Assembly (NCBI GenBank): GCA_050013275.1
Contig: JBEKFO010000316.1
Coordinates: 1 to 5,110 of the forward strand
Direction of reading: 5' to 3'
Length of the DNA stretch: 5,110 nt
DNA from: Roseiarcus sp050013275
GTDB taxonomy: Bacteria > Pseudomonadota > Alphaproteobacteria > Rhizobiales > Beijerinckiaceae
Shown piece after piece: positions 1-5,110 of this stretch. The position numbers were made by a program, and so were the translations under genes. Positions within the stretch are counted from its first letter, which is position 1. Each line of letters opens with the position of its first letter. The notes beneath the pieces are model-generated. The model was not told the origin of the DNA. It worked only from the letters and a program-made list of their open reading frames with translations, and did not search any database.

Positions 1-149
1 GCGTCGAGCAGCTTCTTGCACGCGTCGAGGCCGCCCGCCGAAGCGCCAATCGCGACGATCGGAAACTCCGCGTGGCGGCTGGCGGAAAGGGGCTTCTGGA
101 TCCAACGCGGTCGCTCCGCCTTGGTTTGATGCGGATGACTTCCGGGCAT
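1..149 (-). CDS. CheB methylesterase-domain protein, N-terminal fragment (probable CheB/CheR hybrid sensor)
   Basis: The reverse strand read from the ATG at 147-149 gives 49 complete codons before the window edge, so the gene is partial at its 3' end. Residues 29-43 read FPIVAIGASAGGLDA, the signature opening of the CheB C-terminal methylesterase domain; Ser37 in GASAGG matches the nucleophile of the Ser-His-Asp triad. Classical CheB begins with a receiver domain of about 120 residues. Here only a short polar leader of about 28 residues precedes the esterase motif. This is typical of the large CheB/CheR/PAS(/histidine kinase) fusion proteins common in Hyphomicrobiales, though a stand-alone CheB domain is also possible. 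The frame stays open upstream to a TAG at 219-221 without another ATG, so this start is the best available, despite only a weak purine-rich ribosome site (GAGAAAAA, about 157-164). It is transcribed divergently from dps. The family assignment is firm; the fusion architecture is inferred. Confidence 0.82.
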   Translation of the reverse strand, partial: MPGSHPHQTKAERPRWIQKPLSASRHAEFPIVAIGASAGGLDACKKLLD

Positions 150-173
150 TCGGCTATTTTTCTCGAAGAGCGG

Positions 174-189
174 CGCTCCAAATGGAGCG
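174..189. repeat. Perfect 7-bp inverted repeat upstream of the CheB-like gene
   Basis: CGCTCCA at 174-180 and its exact complement TGGAGCG at 183-189 flank a two-base AA spacer. The repeat sits 25-40 bases upstream of the minus-strand start at 149, next to the AT-rich stretch. It could be an operator half-site pair or a small hairpin in the 5' leader. No regulator is recognised for this sequence, and one such repeat in 350 bases of GC-rich DNA may be chance. Confidence 0.4.
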
Positions 190-490
190 GCAAAGTATTT
201 AATAGCACAATTCGGGCGCTAATACGACTTATCTAAAGATCGCCGGCCCTCGGCGTCGGCGCGGTCGTACGGCTCGCAGGAGCGGCGGGACTTGCTCTGC
301 GCCCGGAGAAACGCCGTCCGCCGGCGCCCGCCGCGCCTCGGCATGAGTAGTTTCCGAAGCTGCCTTTGGCGATCGGCCGCGCGCTATCATGAGTTTAGGC
401 GCGTCTGCGCTTCGTTCCCCGCGCGATGAAAGCGTCGGTCGTCATACGAGCGCCGAGGCGCCGCGCCCGATGCTCGCTTTGTCACAACCA

Positions 491-495
491 AGAGG
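491..495 (+). promoter_or_regulatory. Ribosome binding site of dps
   Basis: AGAGG lies seven bases before the ATG at 503. This supports 503 as the start over the in-frame ATG at 389, which would add 38 residues that do not look like Dps. Confidence 0.65.
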
Positions 496-502
496 CCCGA
501 CC

Positions 503-982
503 ATGCAGCCGACCCACAACACATTGTCCGAGAACATTCGCACTCAGACCGTCGAGCTCCTGAACAGGCACTTGGCGGCGGCGATCGATCTGCACGGCCA
601 GCTCAAGCAGGCGCACTGGAACGTGCGCGGACCCGCTTTCATCGCCGTCCATGAGCTGTTCGACAAGGTCGCCGGCGAGGCGGAGAGCTATTCCGACCTG
701 ATCGCCGAGCGCGCCGCCGGCCTGGGCGGCGTTGCGGAAGGCACGGTCCAAGTCGCGGCCGAGCGCTCGTTCCTCGTCCCCTACCCCCTTCGGATCGCCG
801 ACGAAAACCAACACATATTCGCGGTCGCCGCGACGCTCGCGGCGTTTGGGCAGTCGGCCCGCGAAGCGATCGGACAATCGGCGACCATCGGCGACGCCGA
901 CACGTCCGATCTCCTCACCGAAATATCGCGCAGCGTCGACCATCAGCTCTGGCTCGTCGAATCGCATGTGGCGCCGAAATGA
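503..982 (+). CDS. dps: Dps family ferritin-like DNA-protection protein
   Basis: A 159-residue protein of normal Dps length. Dps forms a hollow cytoplasmic dodecamer that oxidises Fe(II), using hydrogen peroxide in many members, and stores iron as a mineral core, limiting hydroxyl-radical damage; some members also bind DNA. The family core is clear: LKQAHWNVRG (residues 34-43), FIAVHELFD (46-54) and SDLIAERAAGLGG (64-76), followed by a YPL motif (94-96). The inter-subunit ferroxidase ligands are all present: His38, His50, Asp54, Asp65 and Glu69, equivalent to E. coli Dps His51, His63, Asp67, Asp78 and Glu82. The N-terminal tail (MQPTHNTLSENIRTQ) is short and has no lysine, so the lysine-rich DNA-binding tail of E. 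coli Dps is absent; binding and compacting DNA may therefore be weak. The start at 503 is chosen for its AGAGG site and fit to the family. The receiver gene follows 65 bases downstream on the same strand. Only the regulation is uncertain. Confidence 0.95.
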   Translation: MQPTHNTLSENIRTQTVELLNRHLAAAIDLHGQLKQAHWNVRGPAFIAVHELFDKVAGEAESYSDLIAERAAGLGGVAEGTVQVAAERSFLVPYPLRIADENQHIFAVAATLAAFGQSAREAIGQSATIGDADTSDLLTEISRSVDHQLWLVESHVAPK

Positions 983-1034
983 GCCATGCGGCGGAGTTCG
1001 CGAGGTCGCTGGCAGGATCATGGCCGCGTGGACA

Positions 1035-1044
1035 GGAAGGTGAG
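1035..1044 (+). promoter_or_regulatory. Strong ribosome binding site of the receiver gene
   Basis: GGAAGGTGAG just before the ATG at 1048 is close to the ideal anti-16S sequence. It decides the start: an earlier in-frame ATG at 979, overlapping the dps stop, would add 23 residues ahead of the first beta strand of the receiver fold. Confidence 0.75.
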
Positions 1045-1047
1045 GCG

Positions 1048-1437
1048 ATGAAGGCGTTGCGCATCCTGGTGGTGGAGGACGACGTGATGATCGGCGGACT
1101 GCTCGCCGAAACGCTCGAGGACCTCGGTCACGTCGTCTGCGCCGTTGAGACCAACGCCGCCAATGCGGTGGCCGCCGCTGCGCGTCACCACCCCGATCTG
1201 ATGATCGTCGACGTCGGGCTCGGCGAAGCGAGCGGCGTCGCGGCGGTCAAAGAGATCCTGCGAAGCGGTTTTGTTCCTCACGTCTTTGCGACCGGCGACG
1301 CGTTGAGAGACCTGTCGCTCGGGCCGGACGCCGTGCTCATACAAAAGCCCTTCCGCGGACCGGACATCGTTCAAGCGATTGAGCGGGCGCTCGCGGCGAA
1401 GCCGGCTCGCGCCGGCGTAGCGCCTGCGGTTAGGTAA
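1048..1437 (+). CDS. Single-domain (CheY-like) response regulator
   Basis: A 129-residue protein made of one receiver domain and nothing else. The first strand is RILVVEDD (residues 5-12), whose acidic pair Glu10/Asp11-Asp12 binds magnesium. Asp55 in MIVDVGLG is the phospho-acceptor. Thr82 in FATGD is the conserved switch Thr/Ser, and Lys100 in QKPF is the invariant lysine. All key residues are present, so it should be phosphorylated by a histidine kinase. With no DNA-binding or enzymatic output domain, it probably acts by protein contact or as a phosphate sink in a phosphorelay. The last ten or so residues (AKPARAGVAPAVR region) are a disordered-looking tail. It lies 65 bases after dps on the same strand with no obvious terminator between, so co-transcription is likely. 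No kinase gene lies within the window; the CheB-like gene at the left edge may encode a hybrid kinase, but that part is out of view. The family is certain, the partner unknown. Confidence 0.92.
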   Translation: MKALRILVVEDDVMIGGLLAETLEDLGHVVCAVETNAANAVAAAARHHPDLMIVDVGLGEASGVAAVKEILRSGFVPHVFATGDALRDLSLGPDAVLIQKPFRGPDIVQAIERALAAKPARAGVAPAVR

Positions 1438-1682
1438 AGACGCGTCTGATCGCGAAGAACGCCAATCAACCCGTGAACCGGCGCAAGCGCCGCGATCGGC
1501 TGCGATCACTCGGCCGAGCCGCGAGCTTGCGTGATCGAGACAGCTCCTGGCGGACATTCGCCGGCGGGGATATTTCTGCAGTCACGGGCAATGATGCTCG
1601 GAGACGCCTCGCTGATCGAAGCCCGTTACCCCGCACCACTTTCTCACTGACGCCCTCAGCGACAGCGAACATATTCAAGCTC
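1438..1682. other. Convergent intergenic gap with inverted repeats, no recognised gene
   Basis: The receiver gene and the GH13 gene converge here. Two short inverted repeats are visible: CGGCGC-AA-GCGCCG at 1479-1492, and CGATCAC (1503-1509) paired with GTGATCG (1531-1537) around a 21-base loop that itself contains the palindrome CTCGGCCGAG. Neither is followed by a T tract, so neither is a standard intrinsic terminator. Open frames through the gap give arginine-rich or low-complexity translations with no family resemblance. Confidence 0.5.
1503..1537. repeat. Interrupted inverted repeat in the convergent gap
   Basis: A perfect 7-bp pair (CGATCAC and GTGATCG) encloses 21 bases; CTCGGCCGAG (1509-1518) is nested at its left side. 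The location between converging genes fits a bidirectional transcription-ending or RNA-stabilising hairpin, but there is no U-rich tail on either strand. Confidence 0.35.
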
Positions 1683-3497
1683 TCATTCATTCTGCGAAAA
1701 AATGACCACCGTGTAGGGCCCGATACTGATTTTTCCGGAGCAGGGCAGCCCATCGATTTCTTCCTCATGGGCCTCGACATCGGGGGTGGGATGGTTGGCA
1801 AAGTTCGGGCTGTAGCTGTACGAGTCGCTGTTGAATCGCGTTTTCCATAATCCGGCTCGCGGAAAGCCGATGACATAGCCATCGCAGTTTTGGTTCGTCA
1901 TATTCACGACCACGACGACGCTATCGGTCGGGCCTTGCTTATCCCAGCGATGAAAAGCAAGAATCTTGGCCCCGTCGTCAAAATGGTGGATATGGACATT
2001 TTCACCGCACAGCCCCCGCGTCACACCCGACAGATTGCGCCGCAGGGCGATCAGATCCCGGTACATTCCGAGAATGCCGTGTTCGTCCTCAACTCGGGAC
2101 CAATCGATGGGGACCTTATCCTGGAACCAGCGATCTTCCAGTAATTCTTGCCCTTCAAAGAGCATCGGAATGCCGGGCGACGTCAGCACGAGGGCGCCGC
2201 CCAAGGTCGAGCGCTTCTTGGAAAACCAGCTGTCCACCTTGCCTGGCCAAATCTCCTCGGGGACGCGGGCCCGCCCATTGGCGACCTCGTCGTGCGATTC
2301 GGTGAAAATAACCCGCCGAAAGAAATCTAAGTCATAGCGATATTCAATCGCCCTGCTGACGGCCGCCAGATCGCGGGATTTATCATCACGGGCAATAACA
2401 GCCTGGCGAACGGGGTTCACAAACTCGCTATCCCATTGCGAATTGAAGCCAGCGCCGCCAGCCCCGACATCCTTGGTGACCCAAGCGTTGTTATGCATGC
2501 CTTCGGCGATGCTGATTTTGCCGGGGAACCGTCGTCCGATTTCGCCATTGATCCACTGCATCAGGCTCCAGCCTTCGGGAATGTCATTGGGCGGATCAGC
2601 GTCCCGACCCTCAATATTCCGGATGTAGGGTATGGCGTCCCAGCGTAAGCCGTCGGCATGGCACTCCTCGAACCACATCAGAGCATTGTCGCAGAGATAT
2701 TGTCGCACTTCGCCCCGGCCATAATCGGGGCGCGTCTCGCCCCACGGCGTGTTCGATCGGCGATCGTTGAAAAAGTAGATCCCGCCTTTGTCATTTTCGC
2801 TCCAACCGTCGAACTGCCAGAGATCGAGATCGGAGGGGCCCAAGTGGTTGTAAACGACATCCACGATGACGGCGATCCCATGCTCGTGAGCCGCCTTCAC
2901 AAATTGCTTAAAGGCGTCCGGCCCGCCGTAAATGCTCGCAATGGCGAAGGGATGAGATGGATTGTAACCCCACGAAAAGTCCCCGGGAAACTCCGCGATC
3001 GGCATCAGTTCCACTGCATTGACGCCCAGCGCTCGAAGATAGGGAAACTTTTCCACGGCGCTGTCGAACGTGCCAGGCCGCCCTTCTTCTTTGACGTTGA
3101 AGGTGCCGACATGCATCTCATAAATGACGAGCTCGTTCCCCGTCGCCGTGTGAAAATTGTCATCACCCCAATCGAAGGCTTTGCGATCGTAGACAACGCC
3201 ATTGCCGACTGAGTTGGTTACCTTTCTGGAATAAGGGTCGATGCGCGAGAGGGGGCCGGTGGGACCGTGAATCCAATATCTGTATTCATCCCCTGTCTTT
3301 GCCTGCGACACGTCACTCGACCAATATCCGTTCGCCTCTCCGGCCAAAGGCGTTGCGGTCTTGCTCCAATCATTGAAGGTTCCGGTCACGTAGACCTTTT
3401 CGGCATGGGGCGCCCACACGCGAAAGGTTACGCCCGTTGCGCCGGGTATGGCCCCCATCTCCGGAAACTTTATCGCGGTATTGGTTTTTCCTGACAT
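1683..3497 (-). CDS. GH13 alpha-glucan enzyme with CBM48 domain (branching-enzyme-like)
   Basis: A 604-residue enzyme without signal peptide, so probably cytoplasmic. Domains in order: a CBM48/early-set domain (about 20-100; TFRVWAPHAEKVYVTGTFNDW at 24-44), a GH13 TIM barrel (about 120-470) and an all-beta C-terminal domain (about 505-600). The four GH13 motifs are present: DVVYNH (213-218), GLRWDA with nucleophile Asp287, ISIAE with acid/base Glu332, and ESHDEV with transition-state Asp403. The complete catalytic triad predicts activity on alpha-1,4-glucans. SHDEV in motif IV, the FNDW-bearing CBM48 and the beta C-terminal domain resemble glycogen branching enzymes. DVVYNHLGP also occurs in maltooligosyltrehalose trehalohydrolases, so branching, hydrolysis or trehalose release cannot be told apart by eye. 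No other glycogen or trehalose genes are in the window. The ATG at 3495-3497 is preferred to a TTG at 3534-3536 because GAGGAG lies six bases before it. The gene is less GC-rich than its neighbours. Confidence 0.93.
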   Translation of the reverse strand: MSGKTNTAIKFPEMGAIPGATGVTFRVWAPHAEKVYVTGTFNDWSKTATPLAGEANGYWSSDVSQAKTGDEYRYWIHGPTGPLSRIDPYSRKVTNSVGNGVVYDRKAFDWGDDNFHTATGNELVIYEMHVGTFNVKEEGRPGTFDSAVEKFPYLRALGVNAVELMPIAEFPGDFSWGYNPSHPFAIASIYGGPDAFKQFVKAAHEHGIAVIVDVVYNHLGPSDLDLWQFDGWSENDKGGIYFFNDRRSNTPWGETRPDYGRGEVRQYLCDNALMWFEECHADGLRWDAIPYIRNIEGRDADPPNDIPEGWSLMQWINGEIGRRFPGKISIAEGMHNNAWVTKDVGAGGAGFNSQWDSEFVNPVRQAVIARDDKSRDLAAVSRAIEYRYDLDFFRRVIFTESHDEVANGRARVPEEIWPGKVDSWFSKKRSTLGGALVLTSPGIPMLFEGQELLEDRWFQDKVPIDWSRVEDEHGILGMYRDLIALRRNLSGVTRGLCGENVHIHHFDDGAKILAFHRWDKQGPTDSVVVVVNMTNQNCDGYVIGFPRAGLWKTRFNSDSYSYSPNFANHPTPDVEAHEEEIDGLPCSGKISIGPYTVVIFSQNE

Positions 3498-3503
3498 TCC
3501 CCG

Positions 3504-3509
3504 CTCCTC
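3504..3509 (-). promoter_or_regulatory. Ribosome binding site of the GH13 gene
   Basis: GAGGAG on the minus strand ends six bases before the ATG at 3497. It fixes the start there and argues against the upstream TTG, which would add 13 residues. Confidence 0.75.
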
Positions 3510-3559
3510 GAAGCGCGGTGCGGTCGCCCGACGCAATGTCGGCCCGTCGTCATCCCTGA

Positions 3560-3712
3560 ATCCACGACCAGCGAACCCTCTATCGTGAAGGCGATGCCCG
3601 GGATGTTCCCCAGGAAGCCGCTATCGCTCTGCTGGCCGAGCACCGCCTCGCCGATCGATTCACCCGCTGGGTTCGCTATGACAGCCTCATCCATGTCAGC
3701 GTGAAACGTTGA
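3560..3712 (+). pseudogene. Possible remnant of an unidentified small gene (C-terminal part)
   Basis: Between the stop at 3557-3559 and the stop at 3710-3712, the plus strand reads 50 codons with a protein-like translation (for example REGDARDVPQEAAIALLAEH, then RFTRWVRYDSLIHVSVKR at the end). Third positions are about two-thirds G or C by hand count. No ATG, GTG or TTG precedes the conserved-looking part in this frame. A short ATG-started stretch (3536-3556, MSARRHP) in the same frame is cut off by the TGA at 3557. This could be the tail of a gene broken by a nonsense or frameshift change, or chance. I do not recognise a family. The minus-strand frame over the same bases is also open (3470-3694) but overlaps the GH13 start and looks like a shadow. 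Confidence 0.3.
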
Positions 3713-3715
3713 TAA

Positions 3716-5110
3716 TCATAAATTCGTCGTGTCCGTCGCGCTAGACGCAAACGTGCCATCCGCCGAGTGCGGATTTGGAGCGCCTTGCGCTTGAGGCTCC
3801 CGCTTTGGCGCTGACGATCGCCACCCTTGTATCCAGTCCGACAATTGGTCGAGATAGATATAGATGACCGGCGTCGTGAACAGCGTCAGGGCCTGGCTCA
3901 CGAGGAGGCCGCCGACGATCGCGTAGCCGAGCGGCTGCCTGAGTTCCGAGCCGGTGCCCGTCCCGAGCATGAGCGGAACGCCGCCGAGCATAGCCGCCAT
4001 GGTGGTCATCATGATCGGCCGGAAGCGCAGCAGCGCCGCGCGGCGCACGGCGTCGTGCGCCGACAGATGATCGTCCCGCTCGGCGACCATGGCGAAATCG
4101 ACCAGCATGATGCCGTTCTTCTTGACGATGCCAATGAGCAGGATGATGCCGATGAGCGCGATCAAGCTGAAATCGAAGTGGAACAGCATCAACGTTGCGA
4201 TCGCGCCGACGCCGGCCGAGGGCAAGGTCGAGATGATCGTGATCGGGTGGATGTAGCTCTCGTAGAGGATGCCGAGGATCAGGTAGACGACCACCAGCGC
4301 CGCGACGATCAGGATCCAGACCGTCGCGAGCGAATCCTGGAACGCCTGCGCGTTGCCTTGGAAGCTGGCGATGATGGTGGCCGGAAGCTGCAGGTCGCTC
4401 TGGGCGCGCTGGACCGCATCCGTCGCCTGTCCGAGCGCCACGCCGGGGGCCAGATTGAAGCTGATGGTGACCGCCGGGAACTGGCCTTGATGGCTGATCG
4501 ACAATGGCTGGACGGGCGTCGTCGTCCATTTCGCGAATTCCGAGAGCGGCGCCTCGCCGCCGGTCGTCGGAGACTTCAGAAATATCCTGTCGAGCGTCGT
4601 CAGATCGTTTTGCAGGCTCGGCAGGATTTCCATGATCACCTCGTAGCTCGAGAGCTGGGTGAAATACTGGGCGATCTGGCGCTGGCCGAAAGCGTCGAAG
4701 AGCGTATCGTCGATCGTCTGAGCCGTCAGTCCGTATCGGGCCGCCTGGTCGCGATCGAAAGTCAAGGTCAGCGTCGTGCCCGCCGTCTGTTGGTCGGTGG
4801 CGACGTCGCGCAACTCGGGCAAGGTTTGCAACTTGGCGAGCATCTTGGGCGCCCACACATTCAGCGCGTCGGGGTCGGACCCCTGCAAGGTGTATTGATA
4901 CTGGGTGCGCGAGGCGCGTCCGCCGACGGTCAAGTCCTGTGCGACTTGCATGAACAATTTCGCGCCCTCGACTTTGTCGAGCTGCGGGCCCAATCGCGCG
5001 ATGATCTGATCCGCGGTCGCCGTGCGCTGGTCGCGCGGCTTCAGAGTAATGAAGAGCCGCCCGGCGTTGAGCGCGTTGCCCGTGCCGCCGATGGACATCG
5101 CGACATGAGC
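3716..5110 (-). CDS. RND multidrug efflux permease, MdtB/MdtC type, C-terminal part
   Basis: The frame runs in from the right edge (the residues AHVA precede the internal Met at 5098), so the N-terminal half, including TM1-7 and the TM4 proton-relay aspartates, lies outside; 464 residues are visible. RND permeases of this type are inner-membrane trimers that export drugs by proton antiport, working with a periplasmic adaptor and an outer-membrane channel. Visible parts, numbered from Met 5098: porter and docking domains (about 1-255; FITLKPRDQR at 16-25, SRTQYQYTLQG at 63-73, FGQRQI at 137-142), then TM8-TM12 (about 258-418). ILGILYESYIHPITI and STLPSAGVGA follow TM8. GIVKKN (323-328) carries the TM10 relay lysine, LLRFRPIMMTT the cytoplasmic loop, and LFTTPVIYIYLDQL the last helix. 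The sequence recalls both E. coli MdtB and MdtC, so no paralogue is assigned. A polar, low-complexity tail of about 35 residues ends the protein. Adaptor or partner permease genes would be expected upstream, outside the window. Confidence 0.95.
   Translation of the reverse strand, partial: AHVAMSIGGTGNALNAGRLFITLKPRDQRTATADQIIARLGPQLDKVEGAKLFMQVAQDLTVGGRASRTQYQYTLQGSDPDALNVWAPKMLAKLQTLPELRDVATDQQTAGTTLTLTFDRDQAARYGLTAQTIDDTLFDAFGQRQIAQYFTQLSSYEVIMEILPSLQNDLTTLDRIFLKSPTTGGEAPLSEFAKWTTTPVQPLSISHQGQFPAVTISFNLAPGVALGQATDAVQRAQSDLQLPATIIASFQGNAQAFQDSLATVWILIVAALVVVYLILGILYESYIHPITIISTLPSAGVGAIATLMLFHFDFSLIALIGIILLIGIVKKNGIMLVDFAMVAERDDHLSAHDAVRRAALLRFRPIMMTTMAAMLGGVPLMLGTGTGSELRQPLGYAIVGGLLVSQALTLFTTPVIYIYLDQLSDWIQGWRSSAPKREPQAQGAPNPHSADGTFASSATDTTNL

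Larger units (their letters stand above)
150..502. promoter_or_regulatory. Divergent intergenic region between the CheB-like gene and dps
   Basis: These 353 bases separate two divergent genes, so both promoters should lie here. The part at about 191-240 is clearly AT-rich compared with its surroundings (for example AAGTATTTAATAG and CTAATACG) and is the likeliest promoter zone for the CheB-like gene. The part at 241-380 is very GC-rich, with no recognisable gene. Nearer to dps, a TATCAT at 385-390 could serve as a -10 element, with a poor -35 match (TGCCTT, 361-366, 18 bases away). I found no convincing TTGACA-type -35 and no GGAAC/CGTT pair of the alphaproteobacterial EcfG general-stress type in the right spacing. 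No small ORF here has both a ribosome site and a protein-like composition. The regulatory role rests on position, not on a recognised motif. Confidence 0.45.

Noticed and set aside
482..1021. Long minus-strand open frame opposite dps (179 codons)
   Set aside because: It is antisense to a clear Dps protein with all ferroxidase residues, has an arginine-rich translation and no family motif. It is a by-product of GC-rich codon usage.
979..1047. Start of the receiver gene at the ATG overlapping the dps stop
   Set aside because: The extra 23 residues are not part of a receiver fold, and the strong GGAAGGTGAG site points to the ATG at 1048. The ATGA overlap is tempting but not needed.
1473..1850. 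Plus-strand open frame across the convergent gap (125 codons)
   Set aside because: It is arginine/serine-rich, overlaps the 3' end of the GH13 gene antisense, and has no convincing ribosome site.
2658..3212. Plus-strand open frame of 184 codons inside the GH13 gene
   Set aside because: It is an antisense shadow of the catalytic barrel; the minus strand carries all four GH13 motifs here.
3585..3609. GGAAC on the minus strand upstream of the GH13 gene as an EcfG general-stress promoter
   Set aside because: The required CGTT-like -10 is absent at 16-17 bases; the sequence there reads CACG. A similar GGAAC on the minus strand near 413-417 also lacks a matching -10.
3470..3694. Minus-strand open frame upstream of and overlapping the GH13 start (74 codons)
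   Set aside because: It overlaps the GH13 start region in another frame, has no recognised motif, and no ribosome site was seen. The plus strand looks slightly more protein-like over the same bases.
3741..4856. Second minus-strand open frame inside the RND gene (371 codons)
   Set aside because: Its arginine/histidine/proline-rich composition is typical of a shifted frame in GC-rich DNA, with no membrane segments. The overlapping frame encodes a clear RND permease.
3716..5098. Treating the ATG at 5096-5098 as the true start of the RND permease
   Set aside because: The frame stays open to the window edge, and the visible residues match the middle of MdtB/MdtC, far from the N terminus. The gene is simply cut by the window.

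Overview
The window is GC-rich, Gram-negative chromosomal or large-replicon DNA. A CheB/CheR-type sensor fragment, a Dps protein, a stand-alone receiver protein and an MdtB/MdtC-type RND pump point to a proteobacterium, most likely an alphaproteobacterium of the Hyphomicrobiales (Rhizobiales). That placement is inferred from gene style and base composition; there is no rRNA or other marker to fix it.

Layout, left to right. Positions 1-149 (minus) hold the first 49 codons of a CheB-methylesterase-domain protein that runs off the left edge, probably a CheB/CheR hybrid signalling protein. A 353-base divergent intergenic region (150-502) follows, with an AT-rich stretch and a short perfect inverted repeat. 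On the plus strand come dps (503-982) and, 65 bases later, a 129-residue single-domain response regulator (1048-1437), probably co-transcribed. A 245-base convergent gap (1438-1682) separates these from a 604-residue GH13 alpha-glucan enzyme on the minus strand (1683-3497), with an N-terminal CBM48 domain and all catalytic residues present. Its upstream gap (3498-3715) contains a 50-codon plus-strand open stretch that may be a gene remnant. The right end (3716-5110, minus) is the C-terminal part of an RND efflux permease whose start lies beyond the window.

How the genes may fit together: Dps (iron storage and DNA protection), a receiver protein, a CheB-type sensor fragment and a glycogen- or trehalose-related GH13 enzyme make up a plausible stress-response neighbourhood. 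Only dps and the receiver gene have the spacing of an operon. The GH13 gene is visibly less GC-rich than its neighbours (about 50-57% in four hand-counted lines, against roughly 73-75% in sampled lines of dps and the pump gene), which suggests a separate origin. I see no CRISPR array, tRNA, rRNA, insertion sequence or clearly new system. The most unusual points are the compositionally distinct GH13 gene and the possible gene remnant upstream of it.
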